Below are positions 57,075 to 64,000 of a DNA stretch of 64,000 nt, in pieces. Origin of the DNA: Bacillota bacterium (lineage in GTDB: Bacteria > Bacillota > SHA-98 > UBA4971); the NCBI GenBank assembly GCA_012842395.1, contig DUSX01000004.1, forward strand, positions 163,464 to 227,463. Reading direction: 5' to 3'. Within the stretch, counting starts at the first letter, position 1; each line of letters begins with the position of its first letter. The notes below the pieces were generated by a model that was given only the letters and a program-made list of their open reading frames with translations, was not told the DNA's origin and made no database searches. The position numbers and the translations under genes were made by a program.

Positions 57075-57647
57075 TCAGTCTTTATCCGATCTTCGGTCTA
57101 TCTTTGTGCGAAGACCTAGATCGGCCAGGGCCGCCAGACGGACATCGTACGATGTCACGGGACAATCGCACGGCCCCTCGTTGAGGTTCTTGCCGCACGA
57201 CGGGCAGAGCCCCTTGCACTCATCCGCGCACACGAGCTTCATCGGCATGGCAAGGGAAAGGCTCTCCCTCACATCTGGTCCGATGTCGACGACGTCCCCT
57301 TGATACTCGCGTACATCATCCCCTCGGCCCTCGCCAGCCGGGGAACGGGAAGACTGCCCGCCCTCGGGTCCCCTCACGTATTGCCGCTCAAAGTCGGAGA
57401 TGATCTCGAGCTCAAACGGTGTGAGACACCGGTCGCACGTGGCCCGGACACGGGCCTTCGCCTTTCCCTGGACCAAGAGGGTGCCGTGGCCCGTGTTCGT
57501 AACGCGCACATGCACCTCGGCGGGCTCGGAGAGCTCAAGCTCCCTGCCGGCAGCGCCCACGCTGCCAACCGCCCCGCGCAAGTCGGCCTCGATGGCCGCA
57601 CCCTTGATATCCCTGATCGTCGAGACGTCGACGCGCACGGTGAACAT
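57075..57647 (-). CDS. DUF177 (YceD/YlbN) protein
   Basis: 190 residues. The C-terminal cysteine cluster is conserved: VCADECKGLCPSCGKNLNEGPCDC. A further Cys pair precedes it (ATCDRCLTPFEL). DUF177 proteins are linked to rRNA and L32 levels; exact role unknown. ATG 57647 lies only 1 nt after GGAGG, so a GTG three codons later may be used; the TTG further upstream coincides with the transcription start and is excluded. Confidence 0.92.
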   Translation of the reverse strand: MFTVRVDVSTIRDIKGAAIEADLRGAVGSVGAAGRELELSEPAEVHVRVTNTGHGTLLVQGKAKARVRATCDRCLTPFELEIISDFERQYVRGPEGGQSSRSPAGEGRGDDVREYQGDVVDIGPDVRESLSLAMPMKLVCADECKGLCPSCGKNLNEGPCDCPVTSYDVRLAALADLGLRTKIDRRSDKD

Positions 57648-57667
57648 GCCTCCGCACAACAAGACAA

Positions 57668-57696
57668 ATTATAAGCCAGGGTCCCCCTGGCGTCAA
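57668..57696 (-). promoter_or_regulatory. SigA-type promoter of DUF177-rpmF with internal palindrome
   Basis: Minus strand TTGACG, 17 bp, TATAAT, close to consensus. The spacer is occupied by a perfect inverted repeat GCCAGGG-GGA-CCCTGGC (57675-57691), the size and place of a repressor operator. Confidence 0.85.
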
Positions 57697-57730
57697 GAAA
57701 AACCCCCGGAAGGCCGAGAGGCCTGGCCAC

Positions 57731-57857
57731 CAAGTATGGCGCCATGTTTTCGTCTCCTCTGTTCAAGGCTCCAGGGTTGCCGGCGCTTGGACGACGCGGC
57801 GTGAAGAATTCGGCTATCTTAAGCGCCGAATTCGAACGAGGCGCGCGACATACTTAG
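57731..57857 (-). mobile_element. MITE-like inverted-repeat element, copy 3 (short)
   Basis: 127 bp, in the opposite orientation to copies 1 and 2. Ends CTAAGTATG and CCATACTTG. Inner blocks GAATTCGGC...GCCGAATTC, GCCGGCAACCCT and GAGGAGACGAAAAC are conserved; about 80 bp of the left part are absent. One end overlaps the LysM gene: its stop codon TAA is the TAA in CTAAGTATG. Confidence 0.78.
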
Positions 57858-58876
57858 TCGCCCGCCGCGGCATCCTGGACACACGCCTGGTGAGCGCGAT
57901 CGACCTTGCCGGAGTTGTGAAGCCGGCTGCCCGCGAAATGAATGCAAAAGTGCCCAGGGAATCCGTTGCCGCGGATAGTTTCGCCACCGTGAGGCATTCC
58001 GTTCATGGAGGCGGCGATCCGCCTACCCGACAGCTCAACGATTATGGGCCTTCGGTCCCAGCTCCACGCGCCGCCGAACGCCCTCTTCATGACCGCAGTG
58101 TCTTCCGACGTCACGGGCTCAACATCGGCGTGGAGATGGCCACCACGCCTCTTCACGCGAAACGAAAGGCCCGTGCGAACGTCCACGACCGTGGCATACG
58201 AGCGAAACAGGCCGTTCACCTTGTCCCATTGAAGAAGCTCGACGGGTCCGCGCCCGCCTCTCGACGGGACCTGCGCCGAGCCCGGGATCTGCAGCTCCTG
58301 GCCCGGCTTTACCAGGGACGGGTCGCTGATGCTGTTGGCTCGCACGATGTCCTGCACACTGACGCCGAATTTCCTGGCTATGGACCACAGGCTGTCGCCC
58401 GGAGCGACGACGTACGTCTTCGCCCGCGCCTTGCGGAGCTCCGCCTCCAGGCGCTCTCGCGTCAACGTGCCCACCATGCCGTCTGCGGGGAGCCCGCACT
58501 CGCGCTGGAAAGCTTTGACCGCACGAACCGTGCGGTCGCCGAAGATCCCGTCCACTTCGCCGGTATAGAACCCAAGGTTCGCGAGACCCTGTTGGAGCCA
58601 GGCAACATCATCGCCCCTCATGCCAGCCCTGAGCAAGCCGGAAGGAGCACCCGTCGCGGCCTCAGCGGCAAGCGTACACGGCGCGCACACGATCAACCCT
58701 GCAAGCGCAGCCAACGCAGCAACTGCGAGCGCGCGTCCGAGCGTATCCAGCCTCAAGGCACCCGCCCCCTGTCGTGTGCGCACCCCGCGGCATCCCGCGA
58801 ACCGAGCGATGCCGCGTCCTTGCCAGGAGGCATCACCAGATGCGCCAGGTCGCCAGCGCTGCGCCGTCTCTTCCAT
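57854..58876 (-). CDS. Peptidoglycan-binding and LysM-domain protein
   Basis: 340 residues. After a membrane/signal segment (AVAALAALAGLIVCAPCTLA, about 50-70) comes a PG_binding_1 domain (RAGMRGDDVAWLQQGLANLGFY, VKAFQRECGLPADGMVG), then a LysM (YVVAPGDSLWSIARKFGVSV). The C-terminal 130 residues contain FPGHFCIHFAGSRLHNSG and end HQACVQDAAAGD, a domain common in Firmicute spore or wall proteins. The protein is exported and wall-bound by expectation. The stop codon comes from the end of inverted-repeat element copy 3. Confidence 0.85.
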   Translation of the reverse strand: MEETAQRWRPGASGDASWQGRGIARFAGCRGVRTRQGAGALRLDTLGRALAVAALAALAGLIVCAPCTLAAEAATGAPSGLLRAGMRGDDVAWLQQGLANLGFYTGEVDGIFGDRTVRAVKAFQRECGLPADGMVGTLTRERLEAELRKARAKTYVVAPGDSLWSIARKFGVSVQDIVRANSISDPSLVKPGQELQIPGSAQVPSRGGRGPVELLQWDKVNGLFRSYATVVDVRTGLSFRVKRRGGHLHADVEPVTSEDTAVMKRAFGGAWSWDRRPIIVELSGRRIAASMNGMPHGGETIRGNGFPGHFCIHFAGSRLHNSGKVDRAHQACVQDAAAGD

Positions 58877-58892
58877 TCAGATCGTACTTGTA

Positions 58893-59909
58893 TTATTCTC
58901 CAACAGTGCCATTTCCCCTCCTTGCAATCTTATCCAGTGCGTGCAGAGCCTCGTCGATGTCTCGCACGGGGATTACCTCCAGGCGTGTCGCGGCCTCCCT
59001 CGCTGCCCGTGCGTTTTCAGCGGGCACGAGGAAGTAGCGCGCCCCCGCACGCTCGGCGGCTGCCACCTTTTGCTTGACCCCGCCGACCGGGCCCACGGTC
59101 CCGTCCAGACTGATAGTGCCGGTTCCCGCGATGGTCTGGCCTGCCGTGAGGTCTCTCGGGTCAAGCTGGTCCAAGATCTCGAGGGTGAACATGAGCCCCG
59201 CCGAAGATCCCTTGATCTCGTGGGGGTTGATGGTGATCTCCACAGGTAGATCCTCAGTGACGCTCGGGCTCACAAGCACTCCAACCGCCGCCTGGGTGCG
59301 GTCCTCGGGGTGCGGAACCGTGGGGACTGTGAAATCCAGCGTCCGGCCTCCTCTCAATATGGTGAGATCAACCGGCGTTCCCGGGTGCCGCGCACCGATC
59401 CTTTTGACGACCTCCTCAGCGGTCCCCACAGGCTGCCCGTCCACGGCGAGGATCACGTCGCCTTCCTCGAGCAACCCCTGTGCCGGGCTGTCCTTTAACA
59501 CCTCCTCGATGCGCACCACTGTTTCCACGTGGACCTCGTACCCGAGCTTTCGAAGGGCCACCGCCCCGGCCACCACCTCACTCTCGCGCATCATGCCCTC
59601 CATGATCTTTAGGTACTTGTTCGTGTCCATGCCGCGAGGGATCTCCTGGCTTCTCGGCACGAGATCCACCACGGGGGACACCGCAGCCGCAACGCACGAC
59701 GCGAGGCTCGCCGGGCGGCTCGTCACTGCAGTGAGAAGGAAGTCCCCCTTCGCATCGCGGACCCCTCCCTCGACCCTGACCATCGTCGCCAGGCTCTCGG
59801 CCGGGCCCGGGCTGATGACAACGTAGTTTCGTGCAAGGTAGGCCTGGCTCGTGCCCGCGAGAAGGACGATTCCGATGACCATACCCCAGCGCCGCCCACG
59901 CGCTAACAC
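58893..59909 (-). CDS. PDZ and Lon-type (S16) serine protease, YlbL-like
   Basis: 338 residues. One N-terminal membrane helix (MVIGIVLLAGTSQAYLA), then a PDZ domain (DSPAQGLLEEGDVILAVDGQPV), then a Lon proteolytic domain with the catalytic Ser in HEIKGSSAGLMFTLEILDQL and Lys in VGGVKQKVAAAERAGA. YlbL in B. subtilis is a DNA-damage checkpoint protease. It lies after the patatin gene, the same order as ylbK-ylbL. Confidence 0.93.
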   Translation of the reverse strand: MLARGRRWGMVIGIVLLAGTSQAYLARNYVVISPGPAESLATMVRVEGGVRDAKGDFLLTAVTSRPASLASCVAAAVSPVVDLVPRSQEIPRGMDTNKYLKIMEGMMRESEVVAGAVALRKLGYEVHVETVVRIEEVLKDSPAQGLLEEGDVILAVDGQPVGTAEEVVKRIGARHPGTPVDLTILRGGRTLDFTVPTVPHPEDRTQAAVGVLVSPSVTEDLPVEITINPHEIKGSSAGLMFTLEILDQLDPRDLTAGQTIAGTGTISLDGTVGPVGGVKQKVAAAERAGARYFLVPAENARAAREAATRLEVIPVRDIDEALHALDKIARRGNGTVGE

Positions 59910-60721
59910 ACCGGTGCCCCCTCCAACCTCTTCTGTATGCCCGCGAGCGCTGCCCGCGCAGCCGTCCTTCCCCGCTCGATGATCTCCGCTGCTCGATCAA
60001 GTCTCGTTGGGCCGATGTCCGACAGGTCCGGCGCGATCACCACATCAGCCTCGATTATCCGCTGGCGGAGTATGGCGAGTTGCATGAGCTCCACGGCGGT
60101 CGTGATGACCTCGAACACGTTGGTCACCGGTTCCCTCCTGCGCCTGTCAGGAACTCCCGCCACGTTGCCTCCTGCGGACACGGCGATGACGAAGTCGGCG
60201 CCCATCCGCCGCGTCAACCCAGCCGGGACCCTGTCCAGGACCGCGCCGTCCACAAGCAAGCGACCCCCGACCCTCACCGGCGCCACGATGCCCGGCACCG
60301 CTATGCTCGCGCGGATGGCCAGCGCCACCTCGCCTTCGGTCAGGAGGACTTCCTCACCTGTCTCTATGTCAACAGCGGTCGCGCCGAAAGGAAACGGAAG
60401 GTCTGCGAACGACATCCCTCGGGTCAGGACCCTCAGAAACTCGTGGATTCTGTCTCCCGCGATGAGCCCCATGCGGGGAAAGCAGAAGTCCACGAGGTGA
60501 TCCCATTTGATGCGTGTCGCAAGGCGCTCCATCATGCCGAGGTCGCGGCATGCAGCATAGACGCCGCCTACGAGCGCACCCGCGCTCGACCCGACTATCA
60601 CGTCGACGGGCACACCGTGCTCCTCTAAGACCTGCAGGACACCTATGTGGGCAAGCCCTCGCGCCGACCCCGCGCCGAGGGCCAAGCCGATCTTCGGCCG
60701 AGGGCTTCCGGTGAGTGCCAT
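59903..60721 (-). CDS. Patatin-like phospholipase (YlbK/RssA type)
   Basis: 272 residues. The oxyanion motif GLALGAGSARGLAHIG and the nucleophile VIVGSSAGALVGG are present; the catalytic Asp is in LLVDGAVLDRVPAGL. It is a predicted lipid acyl hydrolase with unknown substrate. ATG 60721 with GGGGTGGTCGG is the start; a long upstream frame antisense to ylbJ is not coding. It overlaps the YlbL gene by 7 bp. Confidence 0.92.
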   Translation of the reverse strand: MALTGSPRPKIGLALGAGSARGLAHIGVLQVLEEHGVPVDVIVGSSAGALVGGVYAACRDLGMMERLATRIKWDHLVDFCFPRMGLIAGDRIHEFLRVLTRGMSFADLPFPFGATAVDIETGEEVLLTEGEVALAIRASIAVPGIVAPVRVGGRLLVDGAVLDRVPAGLTRRMGADFVIAVSAGGNVAGVPDRRRREPVTNVFEVITTAVELMQLAILRQRIIEADVVIAPDLSDIGPTRLDRAAEIIERGRTAARAALAGIQKRLEGAPVC

Positions 60722-61012
60722 CCGACCACCCCACAGAATAGGTTTACTAAGCGGGCAAAGCCCATATTCCGCTGGCCTAGGGTTTAGGTAGGGCCTTTCA
60801 GGCCTACCGAAAACGCCGCCGTCGGCGCGACCGGGCGGCCCTGACGGGGTCGCTGCCCTTTGCTTTGGCCGCGGCTTAAGGAAGGGACGCGGCGCTTTAG
60901 CATAGCACTTGCCCACTCTCAATATACATATAGGGACAACCGGAGAACAACGCGGCGTGTATCGGGAGCTTGGCTCGGTTACGCCGCGAGAGGTCGCGGA
61001 GGTAAGCACGCC
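60722..61012. other. Divergent intergenic region between patatin gene and ylbJ
   Basis: 291 bp with no gene. It contains a hairpin GGTAGGGCC...GGCCTACC near 60790-60808 and an AT-rich CAATATACATATAGG near 60915-60935 that may hold the ylbJ start signals. No promoter could be fixed; a SigE-type promoter would be expected for ylbJ. Confidence 0.4.
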
Positions 61013-62299
61013 ATGAGTGGTCGAACCCCCACAAGCCGGCGGGCAGTGTATCTCGTAGCCGCGTGCGCTCTTTTCGTCAGCGCGGCCATACTCCTTTACC
61101 CTCACGTCGCATTTGAGGCTTCGGTGCAGGGCCTGCGAGTCTGGTGGCAGATCGTTTTCCCGGCGCTGCTTCCGTTCTTTGTCGCAGCCGAGGTGCTCAT
61201 GGCGCTCGGCGTCGTCCACTTTCTCGGCGTGCTCCTCGAGCCGCTCATGAGGCCGCTGTTCGACGTGCCGGGGGTGGGAGCCTTTGCGCTGGCAATGGGG
61301 CTTACAGGGGGTTATCCAATCGGGGCTCGCATCACCGCGAACCTCAGAAAGCAGAACCTGTGTAACCAGATTGAAGGAGAGCGTCTGGTAAGTTTTACCA
61401 ACACGGCCGACCCGCTTTTCATGGCCGGCGCAGTAGCGGTAGGCATGTTCGGTGTGCCGTCCCTCGGCCTCACCATCTGCGCAGCTCACTACATTTCCGC
61501 GGTCATCGTTGGGGTACTCCTGCGTTTCCACGGGGGACCCCAGCCCCGTCGCGTCCCGCCCCAGGGCAAACGGGAGAACATCCTCTCAAGGGCGCTCGCC
61601 GAATTGTACCGCGCAAGGCAGGCCGACGGCAGACCTTTCGGGCAGGTTTTTGGTGACACGGTGAGGGATTCGGTGAACAGCATGCTTCTCGTGGGTGGAT
61701 TCATAATCATGTTCTCGGTGATCATCCGTGTGCTCACGGTGGCCAAGGTGATAGAGCTGATAGCTGCGCCTATTTCATTCCTGCTGAGCCCGCTCGGGCT
61801 TGACCCCACCTTGGTACCAGCGTTCGTGAGCGGGTTTTTCGAGATCACCCTGGGCTCTGAGCTTGCTAGCAAAGCCGCCGCACCGCTCCTACACCGTGTC
61901 GTGGCGGTAAACGCCATCATCGCGTGGTCTGGCCTCTCGGTATTGGCCCAGGTCAGCACGATGTGCACCGGAACGGACATCCGAATGACGCCCTACGTAG
62001 TCACACGGATAGCCCAGGCCGCCATCAGCGGGATCCTCACGTTGGTTCTAATGAGCCCCGCGGGGCAGCGCCTCGCCCGAATGGTCACGCCCGCGTTCGT
62101 AGCGCGCCTGGCCTCCGGGCAGCCCTCGTTCCTTGCACGCCTGGGAGCCTCGTCGCTCGCGCTTGGACGCATATTGGCACTCATGATCGCTGCATCCCTC
62201 GTGGTCTGGTTCTTCAGAAGGACGCAGCTCATCGTGGTCCGCGTGAAGGCCAACCGGCCCTCTAGCTTTTCTTCTTCAGCTCCTCGACGCCGCGTCTGA
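61013..62299 (+). CDS. ylbJ: Sporulation integral membrane protein YlbJ
   Basis: 428 residues, about eight hydrophobic helices in two halves, nucleoside-transporter-like gate domains: QIVFPALLPFFVAAEVL, GLTGGYPIGARITANLRK, SFTNTADPLFMAGAVAVGMF, and in the second half SGFFEITLGSELAS. It is needed for spore cortex formation in B. subtilis and is SigE-controlled there. ATG 61013 follows GGAGGTAAGCACGCC. Its last 38 bp overlap the end of the convergent coiled-coil gene. Confidence 0.93.
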   Translation: MSGRTPTSRRAVYLVAACALFVSAAILLYPHVAFEASVQGLRVWWQIVFPALLPFFVAAEVLMALGVVHFLGVLLEPLMRPLFDVPGVGAFALAMGLTGGYPIGARITANLRKQNLCNQIEGERLVSFTNTADPLFMAGAVAVGMFGVPSLGLTICAAHYISAVIVGVLLRFHGGPQPRRVPPQGKRENILSRALAELYRARQADGRPFGQVFGDTVRDSVNSMLLVGGFIIMFSVIIRVLTVAKVIELIAAPISFLLSPLGLDPTLVPAFVSGFFEITLGSELASKAAAPLLHRVVAVNAIIAWSGLSVLAQVSTMCTGTDIRMTPYVVTRIAQAAISGILTLVLMSPAGQRLARMVTPAFVARLASGQPSFLARLGASSLALGRILALMIAASLVVWFFRRTQLIVVRVKANRPSSFSSSAPRRRV

Positions 62300-62720
62300 C
62301 GATCTTGAGGGTTTTCTGGAGATTGTCCTCCATTTTTAGAAGGGTTTGCGCTGCGTACTCGTCGGCGCCGCTCCTTATCTCGTTCGCCTGAGCTTTCGCT
62401 TCCTCGAGGATCCGCGCAGCTTCCGCCTCCGCGGCCTTGACGACCTCCTCTTGGGAAATAAGCGCCCTCAAGTGATCCTTCGCCGAGGTTTTCAGCCGTT
62501 CGGCCTCGGCGGCCGCCTCAGCGAGAATGCGATCCTTTTCGGCGAGAATCGCCTCGGCGCGCTTCACCTCGTCGGGCAGAGCGATTCGTATCTGGTCGAG
62601 CAGCTCCAGGATCTCGTACCTGTCGGCCAGCACCCTGTTGAGGAGCGGCACCTTCCGGGCTGTCTCGACGGTTTCCTCGAGTCTGTCCAAAAGGTCAACG
62701 ATCTTGGTCTTGCCCACCAC
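62262..62720 (-). CDS. Coiled-coil protein, F-type ATPase subunit b/DivIVA-like
   Basis: 152 residues, almost all helical. The N-terminal third (IVDLLDRLEETVETARKVPL, LNRVLADRYEILELLDQIRIALPDEV) is followed by a long Ala/Glu/Lys heptad region. Genes of this kind often follow coaD in clostridia under the names ATPase or V-type subunit H; the role is unknown, perhaps a scaffold. It starts 23 bp after coaD. Confidence 0.8.
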   Translation of the reverse strand: MVGKTKIVDLLDRLEETVETARKVPLLNRVLADRYEILELLDQIRIALPDEVKRAEAILAEKDRILAEAAAEAERLKTSAKDHLRALISQEEVVKAAEAEAARILEEAKAQANEIRSGADEYAAQTLLKMEDNLQKTLKIVRRGVEELKKKS

Positions 62721-62743
62721 AGCTCCCCCTTGTCACGCCCGGC

Positions 62744-63244
62744 TCACCTTGCAGGGCGGAACTTCTCGGCAAGGCGGCGCGCCACGTGATCTGGGACGAA
62801 ACCTCTCACGCACCCGCCGAACCGCGCTACTTCCTTAACCATGCTCGAGCTTAGAAAGGCGTACTCGTTAGCGGTCATCATGAAGACCGTTTCGATACCC
62901 CCTCCTATCTTGCGGTTTACGGAGGCCATCTGAAACTCGTACTCAAAGTCGGAAAGCGCCCGTAGACCCCGAACGATCACCTGGGCACCGTGCTTCCGTG
63001 CGAAGTCCACAAGCAGGCCGGAGAAGTGAGCGATCTCAACGTTCGGCAAGTGACCGAGAGCCGTCGCCAGCATCTCCGTGCGCTCGTCCACCGTAAAGAG
63101 CGCGTCTTTGGCCGGGTTCGTGAGCACTGCCACAACCAACCTGCCGAACACCTTCGAGGCGCGCTCCGCGATGTCGATGTGGCCGTTAGTGACCGGATCG
63201 AAACTTCCAGGATACACCGCCGTGACTACGTCAACCACCTCCAT
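62744..63244 (-). CDS. coaD: Phosphopantetheine adenylyltransferase
   Basis: 166 residues. It makes dephospho-CoA. Motifs [20 protein letters not shown] (T/HxGH), [17 protein letters not shown], and [23 protein letters not shown] 63244 overlaps the rsmD stop by 14 bp; ATG 63256 is possible. CoaD supplies the pantetheine arm used by AcpP in this window. Confidence 0.96.
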   Translation of the reverse strand: MEVVDVVTAVYPGSFDPVTNGHIDIAERASKVFGRLVVAVLTNPAKDALFTVDERTEMLATALGHLPNVEIAHFSGLLVDFARKHGAQVIVRGLRALSDFEYEFQMASVNRKIGGGIETVFMMTANEYAFLSSSMVKEVARFGGCVRGFVPDHVARRLAEKFRPAR

Positions 63245-63794
63245 CGCCTGGTTCATAGAAGGACACCACGGTGTCGCCGAATCCTTCCTGCCTTACCAAT
63301 CTTAGATTCGCGCAGAGATGAGGCATTTCCTGCCTCCGCTCGTGCCGCACCACCACAACCCCGCTCTCGTCCACGAGGCCGTGCCGGGCAACGAGTTCCA
63401 AGGCTACCGGAGCAAGGCCATGCCCATACGGCGGGTCTATGAACACGACATCGAACGGTGCCTCTCGACCGGCCAGTACTCGCACAGCCCATCTCACATC
63501 TGCGTGCATCACGTTCCCTAGCTCACCAAGGGAAGTGGCTTCCAGGTTCCGCCGTATGACGCCCACCATTCTCGAGTCACACTCGACGAACACAGCAGTG
63601 GCGGCTCCCCGGCTGAGCGCCTCTATGCCGAGCGCTCCGGTGCCCGCGAAGAGGTCCAGACACCTCGCCCCTGCAAGGCGCCACGCGAGGATGTCGAACA
63701 CGGACGCCTTGACGCGGTCAGTGATAGGCCGGGTTTTCATTCTGGGTGCGGCGAAGAGGCGCCTGCCCTTAGCCTTGCCTGCAATCACTCGCAT
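63231..63794 (-). CDS. rsmD: 16S rRNA (guanine-966-N2)-methyltransferase
   Basis: 187 residues. [17 protein letters not shown] at the N-terminus, the SAM motif [20 protein letters not shown], and the catalytic DPPY in [12 protein letters not shown]. Followed by coaD, as in most bacteria. Confidence 0.96.
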   Translation of the reverse strand: MRVIAGKAKGRRLFAAPRMKTRPITDRVKASVFDILAWRLAGARCLDLFAGTGALGIEALSRGAATAVFVECDSRMVGVIRRNLEATSLGELGNVMHADVRWAVRVLAGREAPFDVVFIDPPYGHGLAPVALELVARHGLVDESGVVVVRHERRQEMPHLCANLRLVRQEGFGDTVVSFYEPGDGGG

Positions 63795-63902
63795 CGTCTA
63801 TAGCGTCCCCTAAAAGGCCCGGGATATGGTGTGAATTACCAAGAAAGAAGTTGAATAAGAGCCTCATCCGCGCGCAAACTATGACCGAAAGAAGAGCCGA
63901 GG

Positions 63903-63924
63903 AAAACGGCACCTGGACGGTGCC
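63903..63924 (-). terminator. Hairpin upstream of rsmD
   Basis: Minus strand GGCACC-GTCCA-GGTGCC followed by GTTTTCC. It may end a gene lying beyond the right edge. In the 206 bp from 63795 to 64000 no gene is supported, though a frame entering from the right edge stays open to about 63881. The last 18 bases of the window are a second hairpin, GACGGTC-GCAA-GACCGTC. Confidence 0.5.
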
Positions 63925-64000
63925 GGGGTTCCAAAACCCTCCCCCATAAGCTCTTCCTCCGGTTTCTCCTCTCCCACGGGATGACGGTCGCAAGACCGTC

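Noticed and set aside
57374..57766. Frame beginning inside element copy 3 and running through the DUF177 gene
   Set aside because: It overlaps DUF177 in another frame and its start lies in the mobile element; DUF177 has the conserved Cys cluster and its own promoter.
60722..61531. N-terminal extension of the patatin gene to 542 residues
   Set aside because: The extra part is antisense to ylbJ, has no ribosome site, and the patatin motif begins only a few residues after ATG 60721.

Overview
The window is about 64 kb of GC-rich bacterial chromosome with almost no spare DNA. It comes from an anaerobic, spore-forming member of the Bacillota (Firmicutes). The Firmicute assignment rests on gene order: almost every gene matches the Bacillus subtilis ylbH-ylbN, fapR-plsX-fab-rnc-smc-ftsY-ffh, rplS-rbgA-rnhB-dprA-topA-trmFO-xerC-hslVU-codY and rpsB-tsf-pyrH-frr-uppS-cdsA-dxr-rseP blocks. 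Spore formation is shown by spoVS, ylbJ, a YtvI-like protein, a gerABC germinant-receptor operon and a SigH-type sigma factor. Anaerobiosis is suggested by a clostridial ferredoxin and an [FeFe]-hydrogenase-like protein. A species cannot be named from the sequence; a deep-branching high-GC clostridial lineage fits best.

Layout from right to left, the direction in which nearly everything is transcribed: rsmD-coaD-coiled-coil protein (63.8-62.3 kb); ylbJ alone on the + strand; patatin (YlbK), PDZ/Lon protease (YlbL) and a LysM protein (60.7-57.9 kb); DUF177-rpmF with its own promoter and terminator; the lipid operon fapR-plsX-fabH-fabD-fabG-acpP-fabF (56.6-50.4 kb), with a FapR operator and a strong terminator; rnc, an unknown conserved gene, spoVS and the sigma factor (50.3-47.3 kb); the SRP and chromosome block smc-ftsY-ffh; the translation block rpsP-khpA-rimM-trmD-rplS; lepB-rbgA-rnhB-yraN-comM-dprA-DUF494-topA-trmFO; xerC-hslV-hslU-codY. 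The + strand gerABC operon then sits where B. subtilis has its large flagellar/chemotaxis operon. After it come rpsB-tsf-pyrH-frr-ferredoxin-uppS-cdsA-ytvI-dxr-rseP-ispG, a glycosyltransferase, valS under a T-box, nth, an unusual FolC-ATPase fusion, a SPOR protein, and a DRTGG / anti-sigma-type ATPase / hydrogenase-like trio that runs off the left edge.

How the genes work together: MEP isoprenoid synthesis (Dxr, IspG) feeds UppS for undecaprenyl phosphate; PlsX/Fab enzymes and CdsA make phospholipid; Ffh/FtsY/LepB handle protein export; Rnc, RimM, TrmD, RbgA, RsmD and TrmFO mature the ribosome and tRNA. Regulation can be read directly in several places: a valine T-box, a FapR operator, a SigH-type promoter in front of spoVS, and a perfect palindrome inside the DUF177 promoter.

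The least ordinary items are a three-copy short inverted-repeat element (MITE-like) with CTAAGTATGG ends, the FolC-NTPase fusion, the hydrogenase-like protein lacking the proton-shuttle cysteine, a divergent acyl carrier protein, an N-terminally extended signal peptidase, and a conserved unknown protein between rnc and spoVS. No tRNA, rRNA, CRISPR array or complete insertion sequence was seen.
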